From assembly GCA_022266195.1 (NCBI GenBank), contig WHVY01000007.1:2604001-2668000 (forward strand): DNA of 64,000 nucleotides. The letters run 5' to 3'. Made by a program: the position numbers and the translations under genes. Below are positions 1 to 11,410 of the stretch, piece after piece. The DNA comes from Tetranychus cinnabarinus (Eukaryota > Arthropoda > Arachnida > Trombidiformes > Tetranychidae). Under the pieces are notes generated by a model. It did no database searches, had not been told where the DNA came from, and was given only the letters and a program-made list of their open reading frames with translations. Position 1 is the stretch's first letter, and the number at the start of each line of letters is the position of its first letter.

Positions 1-2083
1 AATTTTTTCGTTCTTCTTGATTCTGATAAAGTTTCATGATTCTGAGAAGTTGAGAGAAAAATTTTGTCGAAATTTTCTCCATCGAATTTTAAATGGATTA
101 TTTGGAAATTTATTCATATCGTAATTGAATTTGACAGGCAATTCATTAAAACCTTTTTCGACACTTGGATTGATTATGGTCTAATGACCAATGGTCGGTA
201 ATTGGTGATTAATTATGTAGAATTACGATTGATTGTTTTATTGTTTCATTAGTTTCTAAAACTTGTTTCCCTGTTCAGGGAATGAAAGGTAATTAACTTG
301 ATAACAATTAGCTAACGAAAACTGTTAATCCATAAACGTTGTTCAACTTTACCAATTTACTTGCAATTAATTGCAACAATAAAATGAATTGTATTATTAT
401 CATTAGTTTTACGGAATAAAAGGAACAAAAGTGGAAATAAAATCGATTCCAATTTTTCTCATTCCATTTGTTTCCATGAAAAAAGCCAGACAATGAACGT
501 GGAATCCATTCAGGGTAGAAAAGGTTCTTGAAATGAATTTAAATTTATCCAACTTTTTCTCATGATCTTGTCAAAAGTGAAATTTGTGTTTATATTTTGC
601 TTCCTTTCCATATTAAGTTGAAGGAAATATTTTTCCAATCATTTTTTATTCAAACATTTTTTCATCAAAACTTTGTTTTTTCGTACAATTTTGAATTCAC
701 TGAGAATCGTCGGAAACGCCATGAAAATAGGAATCTGTTTTTAATCAAATTTTAAGTTTTCTTTTTTCTGTTTTCGCTTGTTTGTTAACAGAATCACTTA
801 GAACTGTTTGTAGGTGAAATCTATTAAGAATTTGTTCATTACTGAGTTTAAAAGCTGGGATTAAGTTAAAATCATTAAAGATCTTTCTGAAAATCGATAT
901 CCAATTAAGAATGAGAAAATTCGCAACATTTCTGAGTGATTTGGATTACTTTTGATTCAAATTTTCTCTCGTTTTTTGGTTCAGTTTAAAGGGAAAGATC
1001 CTTGGATTCTCCTTTGAAATTGAATACGATTTGTTGGACAATTTATTGTTGGATGAAGAAGTAAATATTTACTCAAATCCATTTTTAATCAAATTTTCCC
1101 ATGAATTTTGTATACTAATAACTCGAGTGATTGAAAGATTGAGATTTCTTTATGGATCAGGAATGGTTATTTTGAACCAACTATTAATCGTTTCCGCGAA
1201 CAGTTGACGGAAAAGGTCAAAGACTCATGTGGTTAACTACATTATTATGTATCATCGCCTGTAATACAATAATAGTACAACTTTGCCTTTCTGTTTGAAT
1301 TGGCAAGTATTTTTAGCAATAAACTTAACCAGAAAATGGGTAAATTTTTGATGATCGCGAAACGATTGCTTTCCTATTCAGCTGCCATCGAATAAAATTT
1401 TCATGAGCTTTTGGCCTGAAAGAGGTCAAAGATTGTCCAAATGTGTCTACGTTCACTTCGCCATGGAATCAAGAAACTGTAGAAAATTAGTTTACAATTT
1501 GATTGAAAGGACAGATAATCAAATTCAGGAACAGCTCTTGTGTTAGAGTAAAACACCAGAATCTGGTGACGATACCAGATAATGAAATGGTGGGAAAAAT
1601 TTTGTACAAGTGAGTTGACCTTTTTCTCAGAAATTATATGTTCAGTAGGCTTGAAATCTTTGAGAAATGATTATAGTGGACATTCAAATCAACTTTCAAA
1701 AAGTTATTAGTTTATTAAACTTTGTCGACCAATTCCGTCTTCAGTCAGTTCTAATGCTACAGTTAGACTGGGCAGCGTATTTTTACGATTTTTTTTCTTC
1801 TTTGATCAAATACAGCCGAAGTTTTTTGCTTTATATTGCACGAATTAAATTAATAATTAAAGAAATGGAAATGAAATTTGGTGAAACTTAACTCCACCTT
1901 AATTAGGGAACGTTGACAAATTGATTCTCATTATCTGCATTCAACTGTCAACTTTTCATTCATCAAAAAAGTTTCAATAAATGATTAGACCAAAGGATTG
2001 CCGTTAAAGGACATTGATGTAAAAACAGTGTGAAAAGTAGTTTCGCACAAAGAAAAGAACTTTTGAAAAGTTCGAAAAAAATA
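1..2083. other. AT-rich flank, no gene seen
   Basis: No open frame here shows a recognisable domain. The longest frame (1667-1891, plus, 74 codons) is rich in hydrophobic residues of the kind AT-rich noncoding DNA encodes and has no family signature. The stretch could be intergenic or the intron of a gene lying to the left; nothing in the sequence decides between these. Confidence 0.5.
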
Positions 2084-2154
2084 TGCAATGGCCGGGAATC
2101 GAACCCGGGCCGCCCGCGTGGCAGGCGAGCATTCTACCACTGAACCACCATTGC
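2084..2154 (-). tRNA. tRNA-Gly (anticodon GCC)
   Basis: The reverse complement folds as a 71-nt eukaryotic tRNA. The acceptor GCAATGG pairs with CCATTGC and is followed by discriminator A (position 2084). The D arm carries GTTCAGTGGTAGAA, and the anticodon loop CTGCCAC (plus positions 2118-2124) holds GCC at 2120-2122. The T arm is CCGGG-TTCGATT-CCCGG with a perfect B box. All stems are intact and no intron is present, so this should be a functional glycine tRNA reading GGC/GGU. A loose T run is present just beyond the 3' end on the minus strand. Confidence 0.97.
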
Positions 2155-3436
2155 GACTATATCATGAAATTGAACGCAATACTACATAAACTTGAAACTG
2201 GGAATGATTGATGGTTCTTGCCTTGAAGGCTCCAAATGCATTAATATCTTCTTTCCTCTTTTTAAATATTTGATGATCGATGAATCAGTTCTTTTCCATG
2301 TTAATCAGCATTTGTCATGATAACATTGCCAACAGGTTTAAAAGGTTGATTAAAAGGATTGCTCATTTAATTAGTCTAACAAGTCTGACAACTTTTCTGT
2401 ATCAACTCTAATGGATTAATCAAGTTGAACAAAGGCTTCATCAGTTTCAATGTAACAAACGTGCCTTTAATTAACAGTAAATCATTTAACCTTAACCTAT
2501 GGGCATGTTTAGCTCAATTAGTTGATTAACAATTAAAGGCACAAATGGACCTGAAAATGGATTGAGATTGTTTCGTTTTCATTTGAACATACAAATTGAT
2601 TCAACAATAAAAAAACTCTAATTTCCAAATCAAATGTTCATTAAATTAGACCGGTGAGAATCAAAAAATGTGTGTTTTTCAATTGAATTAATTTCCAACG
2701 TGCGCAAGGTTAATGTTCATGTTTGCAAACATTTAAATTGCTTATTTTATTCAAATCTTGTTCATTCATTGATAATTAGGAAAACGTTTAACAACAAAGT
2801 AAATATTATTTTGCTTGATTGTCTTTAATTTGATTCATCAACAACAATCAATCATTTCTTTGAGTAAAGGTAAACATGCATTCCTTCAATTGCAACTTGT
2901 TTTTCAAAGAGTAAAGTTCATTGATTATGAAACATTGTCAGCTATTTATCATGTTAATTAGATGATTAGCAAATTAGTTCCGAGTTCAGGTGAATTAGTT
3001 TCAAGATAAGCTGAAAAACCCTGAACATGTTTCCCATTATTTGTGAAGGAAAAGGTTTATTGAAAAGGGTTTTAATTGTGACAACTTTTGTGTGTTGTGA
3101 TTAAAGTTAAAGGTTGGCTTTAATTGATTTTATTAACCATTTTGTTAAATGATTAATCAACTTTTATCGATTATGAATCAAATTTCTTTTTGTTTGACAA
3201 TCTATTGAAAAGGTTGGCTATTTTAAGCTTTTTTTCAAATCGTTTTTTTGTCAACATTTTACGTTGTTTTCATTGTTTCCTATTTTGGATTAACTTCCGA
3301 AATTTGAGTTGATCCATTGATTAATTGTAATTTTTAATATTGAAATTTTTTACCTTTTCTTTTCTTCTCTTCCCTGACTAGGAAGGTTAATTGAAGGTGA
3401 TTACAAGTGTTTATTGATAATTAATCCAGTCAATCA
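2155..3436. other. Intergenic region upstream of the tachykinin gene
   Basis: AT-rich sequence between the tRNA and the first coding exon of the neuropeptide gene. It presumably holds the promoter and 5' UTR of that gene, but I see no confident TATA box or initiator. No coding frame is supported. Confidence 0.4.
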
Positions 3437-5430
3437 ATGGCTTTTGTTCGTTGCTCCATTTTTATCCTCCTTCTTGGGATTTGGCCTTTGGTTTGGGCTT
3501 CAGATTCAGTTGAACCATCATTTGATCATCAGGTGAGCCTTTCATTGGTCATAATTAATCATCTTTTTACGGAAACACAATTTTTGTTAATCAATTGTTG
3601 AATGCTGCTAATTTTAGGCTTTAACAATTTTACCATTTATCACTGAAGCAGTTTGTGCTTTAAGGTTGATGGCCATTTTGAGGCTATTTAAAAGGTCGAA
3701 GTAGCTATTAATTTTGGATATTTATGTTCCCTTAGGCTTTAATTGGTGCAAATTAATTGTAATTTTAGTTTAACTTTTTGCTTTATTCACGATTCAACTT
3801 GTACGACATCTATTGTAGGGAAAGAAAAGCTTTCTTTGTTTACTTGAGATTTTAAATTTTAGATGTTAACTGATCAGTTGTTAATTTTATTTGGTATCAA
3901 TTGCTTATTTTATTTGTGTTAAATTTATTTATATGTAATATTTGAACTCTCTTGGTGTTCAAATATGTCACCAAATAGTCTCAGTTGCTCTTTTTTCGTG
4001 TTTAAGCCTAATTGAGGTGAGTAAGGAAATGTTATGACTCAAACTTGGTCCAGATCAACCAGTTGGTCTCACAGCTGTCAGTGGAATCAGTGAAATGGAA
4101 ATATTATTTTTAAAATATTATTGAAAGGATTCTTTGTTTTCTGGAAATTTCAAAAAGTCATGGGTATGGCTGAGTGACTTTGAATCTACCTGCAAGGTTT
4201 ATCACAGTAACCTCTTTTTTTGGTGTTGAGAAAAGATGAGACCACACATGGATATGAAGTACATAATATCAGGCAATTCGGCTTATGTTGAAGACAGATA
4301 TTACAGAATGTCAATCAAACACGCTCTGGCCTTTGGAGTAACTGGAGAAATATTGAGGGTGGAGAGAGAAAGTCGAAAGTCATAAGACCGAAATGCAAGG
4401 AAAAGTGGCAAAGCTTGGTCATAAATATGAACCAAAATATGCAAATTATGTGTTTTTTATCTGTGAAATGTCAACTCCAAGCTCAGTATATTAAGAGTTC
4501 ACCAAATACTGTGTGATAAACCACCGGGTATCCTCAAGTCCCTCAAAGATACACCAGTTCAATCTCAGTGAGCACGCTTTGAGTAAAATGTGAATCAAAA
4601 ACTGGAAGCTTGATTTCTTTCGTGCCAAATTAATCTGATTTTAATAAGATAAATATTTTAATGTATAAATACTAACGAATATCGTTATTTTTTCATTGCC
4701 AGTTGAACTCTCGTGAAAGTAAGGATGGAAAAGAACGTATTGATGGCTTAAGCTACTTTTTGGATAATCAAAGGTCTCTTATTCCATTAGTTTCATCGCC
4801 ATCATCTTCATCTTTATCATCATCTTCTTCACCTTTGACTCCATCATCTCCATCATCAGCTTCATCAGTGGCAACTTTATTAAGGAACAGCAACAACAAT
4901 AATTTGTATGATTTATATGCTACCAAAGGAAACAGTTATTTAGCTACATCAGCTGACGAGAACGAGAAAAATTTTGCTGATGATTATGTTGTCGATTTAC
5001 CTGGCAAAAGAAGATTTATACCGCTTCGAGGACGCAAGGATGATCTATTCTTTCATCCAAGATCAGACTCATTTTACACAGCCTTCGATGGCTACAGGAA
5101 GAAAGCCGCTTTCACCGGAATGAGAGGTAAAAAGATGGATTTATCTTCACCAGTCAATAATAGGCAAGGAGCATTGATCAGAAACATGATGAACAGGAAC
5201 GGTTATGGAGCCATGGATGATTCACCTTTGATCAGTTTCGCCAATCTTAATGATGTCGGTGCTTTTAAGCGTAGTCGACCTTTTGCCGCCATGCGGGGTA
5301 AAAGATCAATTCAAACGTCAAGTAAGTTTCCTGACTTTACTTATAAACGCACCAATTATGGTTATTGTTTTTAATCTTTGTTCTCTCTTTTCATTCATTT
5401 TATTCTCTTCTAGATTTGTTACCATTTTAA
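3437..5430 (+). CDS. Tachykinin-related (FXXXR-amide) neuropeptide precursor
   Basis: Three coding exons: 3437-3532, 4703-5321 and 5414-5430; introns have GT/AG ends and phases 0 and 1; 243 residues. Residues 1-21 form a signal peptide (MAFVRCSIF..., hydrophobic core, ending near WAS). After a serine-rich spacer, three amidated peptides are framed by basic cleavage sites: FIPLR-G-RK (137-141, or with one more N-terminal Arg), AAFTGMR-G-KK (167-173) and SRPFAAMR-G-KR (223-230). Each Gly is the amide donor. FTGMR fits the arthropod tachykinin consensus FX1GX2R-amide; FIPLR and FAAMR fit only the looser FXXXR-amide pattern shared with natalisins. A secreted prohormone cleaved in neurosecretory granules, acting on tachykinin-type GPCRs, is the expected role. 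The start is the only ATG that opens the signal peptide; the last exon codes only NLLPF. Uncertainty: tachykinin versus natalisin. Confidence 0.88.
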
Positions 5431-6798
5431 GGAGCAAAAAAGCAACAGCAATCAAAGATGATCATGCAAACGAATAAGATTAAGAAAACAAAAATAATGA
5501 TAAATCTATAAAAATATTGTTATCAAATTCATATTTATCAGCTAACTTGAAGTTAAACTTAAAATTAGATGTGAATAATATTCAGTAGAGAGCATAAAAA
5601 TTGTCAACTTTTTATGCTTGTTTCAAAATGGGATCCCTGAAATTAGGCTTGAAAATCAAACTAATTTTTTCAGTGATACCAATTAGTATCCAGAGAATAC
5701 GATTTTTAATAAGTGTCAGCAAATAGAGCACAATTCCGATGTAAAAATTGCTGTTAAATTGGCCTCAATTAAAAAAATGCGCAAAAAATGTTAACAAGTT
5801 TGATTACAATATTACAAATTAAGTCAATAGCAGTGCTAGTGTGTATGTTGTCACTCTTAGAGCCATTTTTAGAATTAAAAATGGACTTGAAAATGTTGTA
5901 GCGATTACTAGAGGACCTAATTCGGGTTGATCACCTAAATCAACCTAATTCAACCCACCAACAGACAGACAGCGCTTGCCCTCTATAGAAGTATTAAACT
6001 TTCTACTTTGATTCAATTTCAACTCAAATTGTTATGTTCATAAAAGCCAAAGGACGTCCATAACAGTCTAAATTGTTGGAATTTTAATCTTCAACTCATG
6101 ATGTTTCAACTCTGCAAATCTCAATGATCTAATTTTCATATCTATGAGAAATAAGTGTTTAAATGAGTGACAGTTTTTATGCCCTCTACTGTATATTCAG
6201 CCGATCTCTATTCCTTATCGAATATCATTATTTTAATTTTGTGCTATTCATCATATTTATTAATGTTCAATTTGATCATATTCATCACTTAAACTTTTAT
6301 TTGGAAAATGCTTGTTCAGTTTCGATCTTTTTGTTTCATTTAGAGTGAAAAATTCATTATTAATTAAATTCTTTTTGATTAAATTTCTCTCAATTATTTC
6401 ACTCCATAAATTTATCAATATCACCCCACAAAACTTCAAATGATGATATAGTTTCGTCAGATTAAGACCTACTTTTTTCAAATAATTCAACTTCAAATCT
6501 CAACAAAGCGCCCGATCTTACTTGACAATTGAATGTCGATATCTTTTGATAGATGGCTCTAGCGTTGTGTTTATGTTTGTCTTCTCGATGTTGATGTTTA
6601 TTTGAAAAGAAGCTCTTCAATTGTCTTAATCTTGATTACTTATTGATTAGAAGAGATGTTTTTAATGCTAGTTAGGCACATGACGATCTAGTTGTATCTT
6701 AGTATCGGGTTTCCACTGTCCTTGTCTTATTATTTCTCTCAGTTTATTCGTTTAAAATCGTGCAATAGCTATTACTACAGTCTTTCGCAACTTCGGAA
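5431..6798. other. Tachykinin 3' UTR and SNX promoter region
   Basis: AT-rich sequence without a credible coding frame; short frames at 6163-6348 (plus) and 6260-6496 (minus) overlap each other and have no domain signature. It should contain the 3' UTR of the neuropeptide gene at the left and the promoter/5' UTR of the sorting nexin at the right. Confidence 0.4.
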
Positions 6799-7281
6799 AT
6801 GGTCAAGCTTATTATTCCTTGCTATGAAAACCGTCGTGTGGACAATGGTCAGACATACACTGTTTACATGATTGATGTATACCACAACGGATCTTGGCGT
6901 CGAATTGAAAAAAGGTATCGAGATTTTTACCAGTTTCACAAGGAATTGAAAAAGATTTGTGTAACACCCAATTTCCCACCAAAAAAGATGAGAAACATGA
7001 ATAACAACGTGATACAAGAGAGGAGGAAACAATTAGAAAGATATTTACAAGAGCTGTTAACAAATGAATTGGCTCAACCTGCTATTTTCCAATTTCTCTG
7101 TTTAAACCAAGAGGAGGTAAAATCTCATAACGAATGGAACCATCTCAGACCACAATCAATGATAGTATTTAAAAATGATTTGATCACTTGTCCATTGGAT
7201 GGGTCAAAATCAAAGCTTCCTGATATTGTTTTACAAGGAGCTCTTGAAGCATTTTACTCTGCAGATAACCATCATTATTGA
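6799..7281 (+). CDS. SNX24: Small sorting nexin, SNX24/SNX22-like (PX domain)
   Basis: Intronless frame of 160 residues, close to vertebrate SNX24 (about 169). Almost the whole protein is one PX domain. A TYTVYMIDVYHNG strand leads into the phosphoinositide-pocket motif RYRDF (39-43), then a proline loop PNFPPKK (57-63), and the helix with ERRKQLERYLQ (74-84), whose Arg usually contacts the 3-phosphate. The C-terminal PDIVLQGALEAFY aligns with the tail typical of SNX24/22. It is expected to bind PtdIns3P or related lipids on endosomes and help membrane traffic. The ATG (after TCGGAA) lies just before the first PX strand, so no upstream start is needed. No second domain is present, which excludes the BAR-containing nexins. 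Confidence 0.92.
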   Translation: MVKLIIPCYENRRVDNGQTYTVYMIDVYHNGSWRRIEKRYRDFYQFHKELKKICVTPNFPPKKMRNMNNNVIQERRKQLERYLQELLTNELAQPAIFQFLCLNQEEVKSHNEWNHLRPQSMIVFKNDLITCPLDGSKSKLPDIVLQGALEAFYSADNHHY

Positions 7282-8934
7282 AATGCTAAAGCAAATATTC
7301 ACAGCTCTTATTTTATCAAATTTAAAGTTATTACCCATGGAATTGCAGAGAGCGAAATCACACTGAATCTAAAGTTCTTTTGGAGCGAAGCAAATTAGAT
7401 TTTTATTTCATCATGTTTAATAACTCGCAAAAATCAAGACTTCTACTTAATCTTTCCTATTCATCGATGCCAATCTTCAATCCTTCAAGATTCGATTATC
7501 TTCCATTGTGCCAACCAGTTAAATGTCCAAACAGACTCAACTAACCAATAATTTTTCGAAGATGTCATATTTTAAAAGCTCGCATCAAGCTATTGCTATT
7601 GAAACTTATTTGCTCACAATTTTGGAATGGTCAAGACTCAGCCTGTGAAAGTACACTTTATATCTTATTTTAGTTCTTAGTGAAGTCTTAATTTACTGTT
7701 GATTCTTTACATTAACTTTTTACTTATTTACTCGAAAAGAATGATTTTTATACTATTAGAAAATATTCCTCCATTTAACTTTTATAGCAATCATCAAAGG
7801 TTTAGCAATTATTGGTTAAATTGCTCATGCTGTTCACTACTTACGCTGATTCTCGTAAAAATTATACATCCTGTTACCTTGAATCATCTCAGCTGATTTA
7901 TACCATAGGAGAAATAATCAAATCATCAGCTAATCGACTCTCTACTTGTATCCATCAAATTGATCAACAATCGCTCGAAATGTTTTCTACTTCAATCATG
8001 TTAAACGATTCTCATTTCCTTCTCTTTTGGTCTATCAGTGTGAAACAAGAAACTATCTTTTCATTATACCTTTAATGAATGATTAATGTTAACCATTCCC
8101 AAATTTCCACCCCTCTTCCTTTCGTCTCTTTTTTCATCTTTTTTACTCTTGTTTCCTTCATTCATCACTTACTTTTGTCACGATCATATTACACCTTAAA
8201 CCAAAACAACAACGCCAACCTGATTATCAAAAGGCCAAAGAAGCACAATCATGTGTTAAATTATCTTGAAGTCTCTTTGGTCGTGACTTCAACCAAGGAT
8301 TAATCCAACAAGTCAATCTGGAGCATAATTTACATCTCATTCCACCCTCAATATGGATCCAATGCGAGTCGAAACCAACCCAAAAAAAGCAACACAGAAA
8401 TGCTCAAAATTAGGTTCCTTTTGATTTATTGAAAACAATATTGTTTATAAGATCATGAGGTCAACAACAATACAATAGAGTTTCTAAGTTTTGATTATCA
8501 AGCAAACTTGGACCATCAAGTAAACAACATGAATAGTCTCTATATTTAGTCTCATCGCATTTGAATCATTAAATTCACCTGTTGAATAACGTCTATACTG
8601 GTTCAGTTCGTTTTGACTATGAACCCAAATCAACGAAGTAAACCTTGATGAAAAACAATCAAGAATAGAATATAAATTAGCAAATTGTATTTCCTTTGGA
8701 TGTAATATCTTCTCTGTTTAATAATAGTTATGATTCAGTTTAACCTATCCCGTTGTTGCCGCTATTTTACGTCAATTTACGTGAATGTATATAAATGAAT
8801 AGAAAGAATACAGTAAAAAATAAATTTTCCTACAAAAATTGAAACTTTCTTTTCTTTTTTTCCTATTCTCATTACTATTCTTTTACTATTTTCTTGCCTT
8901 CTTATTATTTGTACTATAAACTCTCAAGAAATCA
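7282..8934. other. Intergenic, no gene seen
   Basis: The left part is presumably the 3' UTR of the sorting nexin. Several short plus-strand frames (7699-7896, 7812-8075, 8079-8303) overlap one another in different frames and show only low-complexity hydrophobic composition. I see no RNA gene or mobile element. Confidence 0.4.
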
Positions 8935-9060
8935 AGGGTGTGCTCAGTATTTTATCCGAAACTCCTAAAATAGTAACCATAAAGAGCTCCGGAAGTTCAA
9001 AGTTGAAATAAAAGAGTAGCATTGAAATAGGTGGATGCTATTTCCGTCAAAAGGAAATCA
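8935..9060 (+). repeat. Dispersed element, copy A (diverged)
   Basis: Shares three blocks, in order, with copies at 10637-10740 and 19078-19163: GGGTGTGCTCAGT near the start, a GGAAGTT block in the middle, and AATAGGTGGATGCTATTTCC followed by GTCAAAAGGAAA at the end. It is the most diverged of the three and carries extra sequence between blocks. No coding frame runs through it. Identity unknown: a short nonautonomous transposon or a structured RNA are both possible. Confidence 0.55.
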
Positions 9061-10636
9061 CTTTTTCTTCTCAAGAAAACAAGCTTACAAGGTTTAGCCT
9101 TTACCTGCTACAACAATAAACCTATCATCGCCTTTGGAAATGCTAATTTAACATTTCCCAGTCAATAAGACCAAAGAATCAACAATTGTAACCTTTTAGT
9201 ATATGAGGTCAACCCAAAACTAGAGCTAACAAGTGAGTGTTGGCTGTTGAAGAGACGAGAATCCTGTCTACTTGAAAGTCAATTGTTTCAGTTTGTATAC
9301 ATTTCAAAGATATAAATATAATCCAATTAAATTTGTCAATTAACTTTCACTAACTCAAGTAAAGCAATTGCTAATGTCGGACTTAATTTTCAGTTGAAAT
9401 TTCACATCTGGCTCAGAGTAGAGGAATGACCGGCAAGTTCAATGAGAAGAAAGCTTCATAAATTGGATTAACTTTTCAGGGTTCAATATTTAATCTTTAC
9501 GGCTTTGGAGCTCCTTGAAAAAGGATAACTCAGTCTTCAGTTCAATTGGAAAAATCAGCTCACAAATATTAATCTCTAATAAGAACAGCTTCAATTAGCT
9601 TTACAGTTTAGCTTTACATTGGGTCTTAATTCATTGAGATAACCTTTGTTTGTCAGTTTTTGCTGAGATTCTAGTTTCACCGAAACTCTACATTAGTTAA
9701 TTATCATCATTATTATTGCTAATAATAACTAAACCTCTCCCATTTTGCTCTCTTTTTATCCTCTTCGCCATCTATTCTTCATCTTTCTCTGACTTTTGTA
9801 CCTTTCATCACGATTACCTTTCACCTCGCAAAGGTTGATCATTTGTAAATTATACATTCAACAAATTCGTGATCAATTTCAAGGTTAATCTAGCCAAGTC
9901 TAGTTAAATCATCATAATCATTTGTCTCACTATTATCCTCTTAATCACCACCTTACAGATTCAAGCCAAGCCTTGATACAAAACCAGATAATCAAATTTT
10001 ATCCCCATTTAATATTTAGCCTGACTTTGGATGGGAAAAGGCATAAAATTAATTTAAATTTACAAAGAAAATGGAAACTTTGTTTCATTGAATATAAAAA
10101 AAATTTATTTTTCAATCTTAATTCACAGTTTATCCTTATTTCAGCGTTTTTTACATTAAAGTATAACCATTACATTATACTATTTACAAGACTTGATATT
10201 GTACAAGCAGTGAAGAGATTCAGTTTGCCAATTTGTTTAATTTTCATGAAAACAAAAGACATTTTCAAAAGATTAATTACAACAGAGATTCCAGAAAAAA
10301 ATATCAGTTATTATACATTTAGGTGAAAAAATAAAGGATTTGAATATATTATTACATTTTGTAAATAATTTTAGTTGACTTCGCAAGCCCAGTTTTTTTT
10401 ATTGATCTGGGCTTGGTGATGATAAAGATGAGAAAAGATGAAAACATAATGCATAGTGGAAGAAAACGAAGGAAGATGCAGCATAATTTTGTTGATCATC
10501 ATGATGATGCCCATTTCCTTTACAAATTGTTATTCTTATAACCATTATAAGTAAAACCGTTGTTTCGTTCGTATTAATACATATTGTATAAGATTCTTTT
10601 CTTTTTCTTGTTGCTTGCTTCTTATCTTTCAAATGA
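9061..10636. other. Intergenic, no supported gene
   Basis: A 134-codon frame (9922-10326, plus, opening with a non-ATG codon) is the longest here, but its composition is that of AT-rich noncoding DNA (many F, I, L, N, K) and no domain is recognised. Nothing else is supported. Confidence 0.4.
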
Positions 10637-10740
10637 AAAACTCGGGTGTGATCAGTTTAAAAAAACATCAGCGGAAGTTTATGGAGGAGAAAATTTGGAG
10701 AAAAGAAAATAGGTGGACGCCATTTCCGTTCGAAGAGAAT
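10637..10740 (+). repeat. Dispersed element, copy B
   Basis: Very similar to copy C (19078-19163, opposite strand): AACTCGGGTGTGATCAGTTT, then CGGAAGTTTATGGA, then AATAGGTGGACGCCATTTCC and GTTC. It differs mainly by a few substitutions and an insertion of about 16 nt before the AATAGGTGG block. It lies 0.7 kb beyond the stop codon of the Neuralized gene. No open frame is conserved between copies. Confidence 0.65.
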
Positions 10741-11410
10741 CCAAACTTTTTTGGTAGACTAAGAATACATAATTAAAATTAGTCTCTTGTTTTATAAATT
10801 TACTGTGTGAATGTATTCTTGATTCCTTGCACTTGATGTTGCCCTTTTTGCTTGTAAAATGTCAATACAAGATGAAGCAGGAAAACAGGATAAAAACTTT
10901 GCCAATGAGTTATGAGAAAAGTTGCTGACAATTTTGATGTTCAAGATTAAATCAGATTTCAATTTCTCATTACATCATGGTTAATAGAGGCTTTGGTTTG
11001 AGCTTTCATTAGTCTTGGACTGTTCTTTTGAATGTCAAATAGGCAGCTTTGGTAAGTAATGTTACAGTTTTAAAGTAGAAACGATTTTTTTTCACTTCAC
11101 GAAAAAAAACTTTCCCTTGACTGTAGAGTTTTGAAAATGTAGAAAATGATAACATGTATGAAACCATGGCAATATTTCCTTCTGTTGATTCTTCCATTTT
11201 TTTACGTTTAAGTTTATGTTCATGAGGAGATGTTATCTCTTCTCGACCAGAATGAACCTCGTTTGATTAGATTTCACTTTGACTGTTGTTGATCGATGAA
11301 AAGGATTTACCTTTCCATAATCGTGTTGCTCTTAACGATGATAATAGTAACCAATTTATAGATGATATCGAGATAAAACTTGAATGTGTAAAGCACGGGA
11401 AACGAATCTT
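10741..11410. other. Probable Neuralized 3' UTR / intergenic
   Basis: Sequence downstream (on the minus strand) of the Neuralized stop codon. No other gene is seen, and no canonical polyadenylation hexamer stands out close to the stop. Confidence 0.4.

Noticed and set aside
5250..5477. 75-codon frame overlapping the neuropeptide gene
   Set aside because: It is out of frame with the precursor and reads through the second intron; the spliced gene explains this DNA.
9922..10326. 134-codon plus-strand frame
   Set aside because: No ATG at its 5' end, composition of translated AT-rich DNA, no domain, no splice partner.
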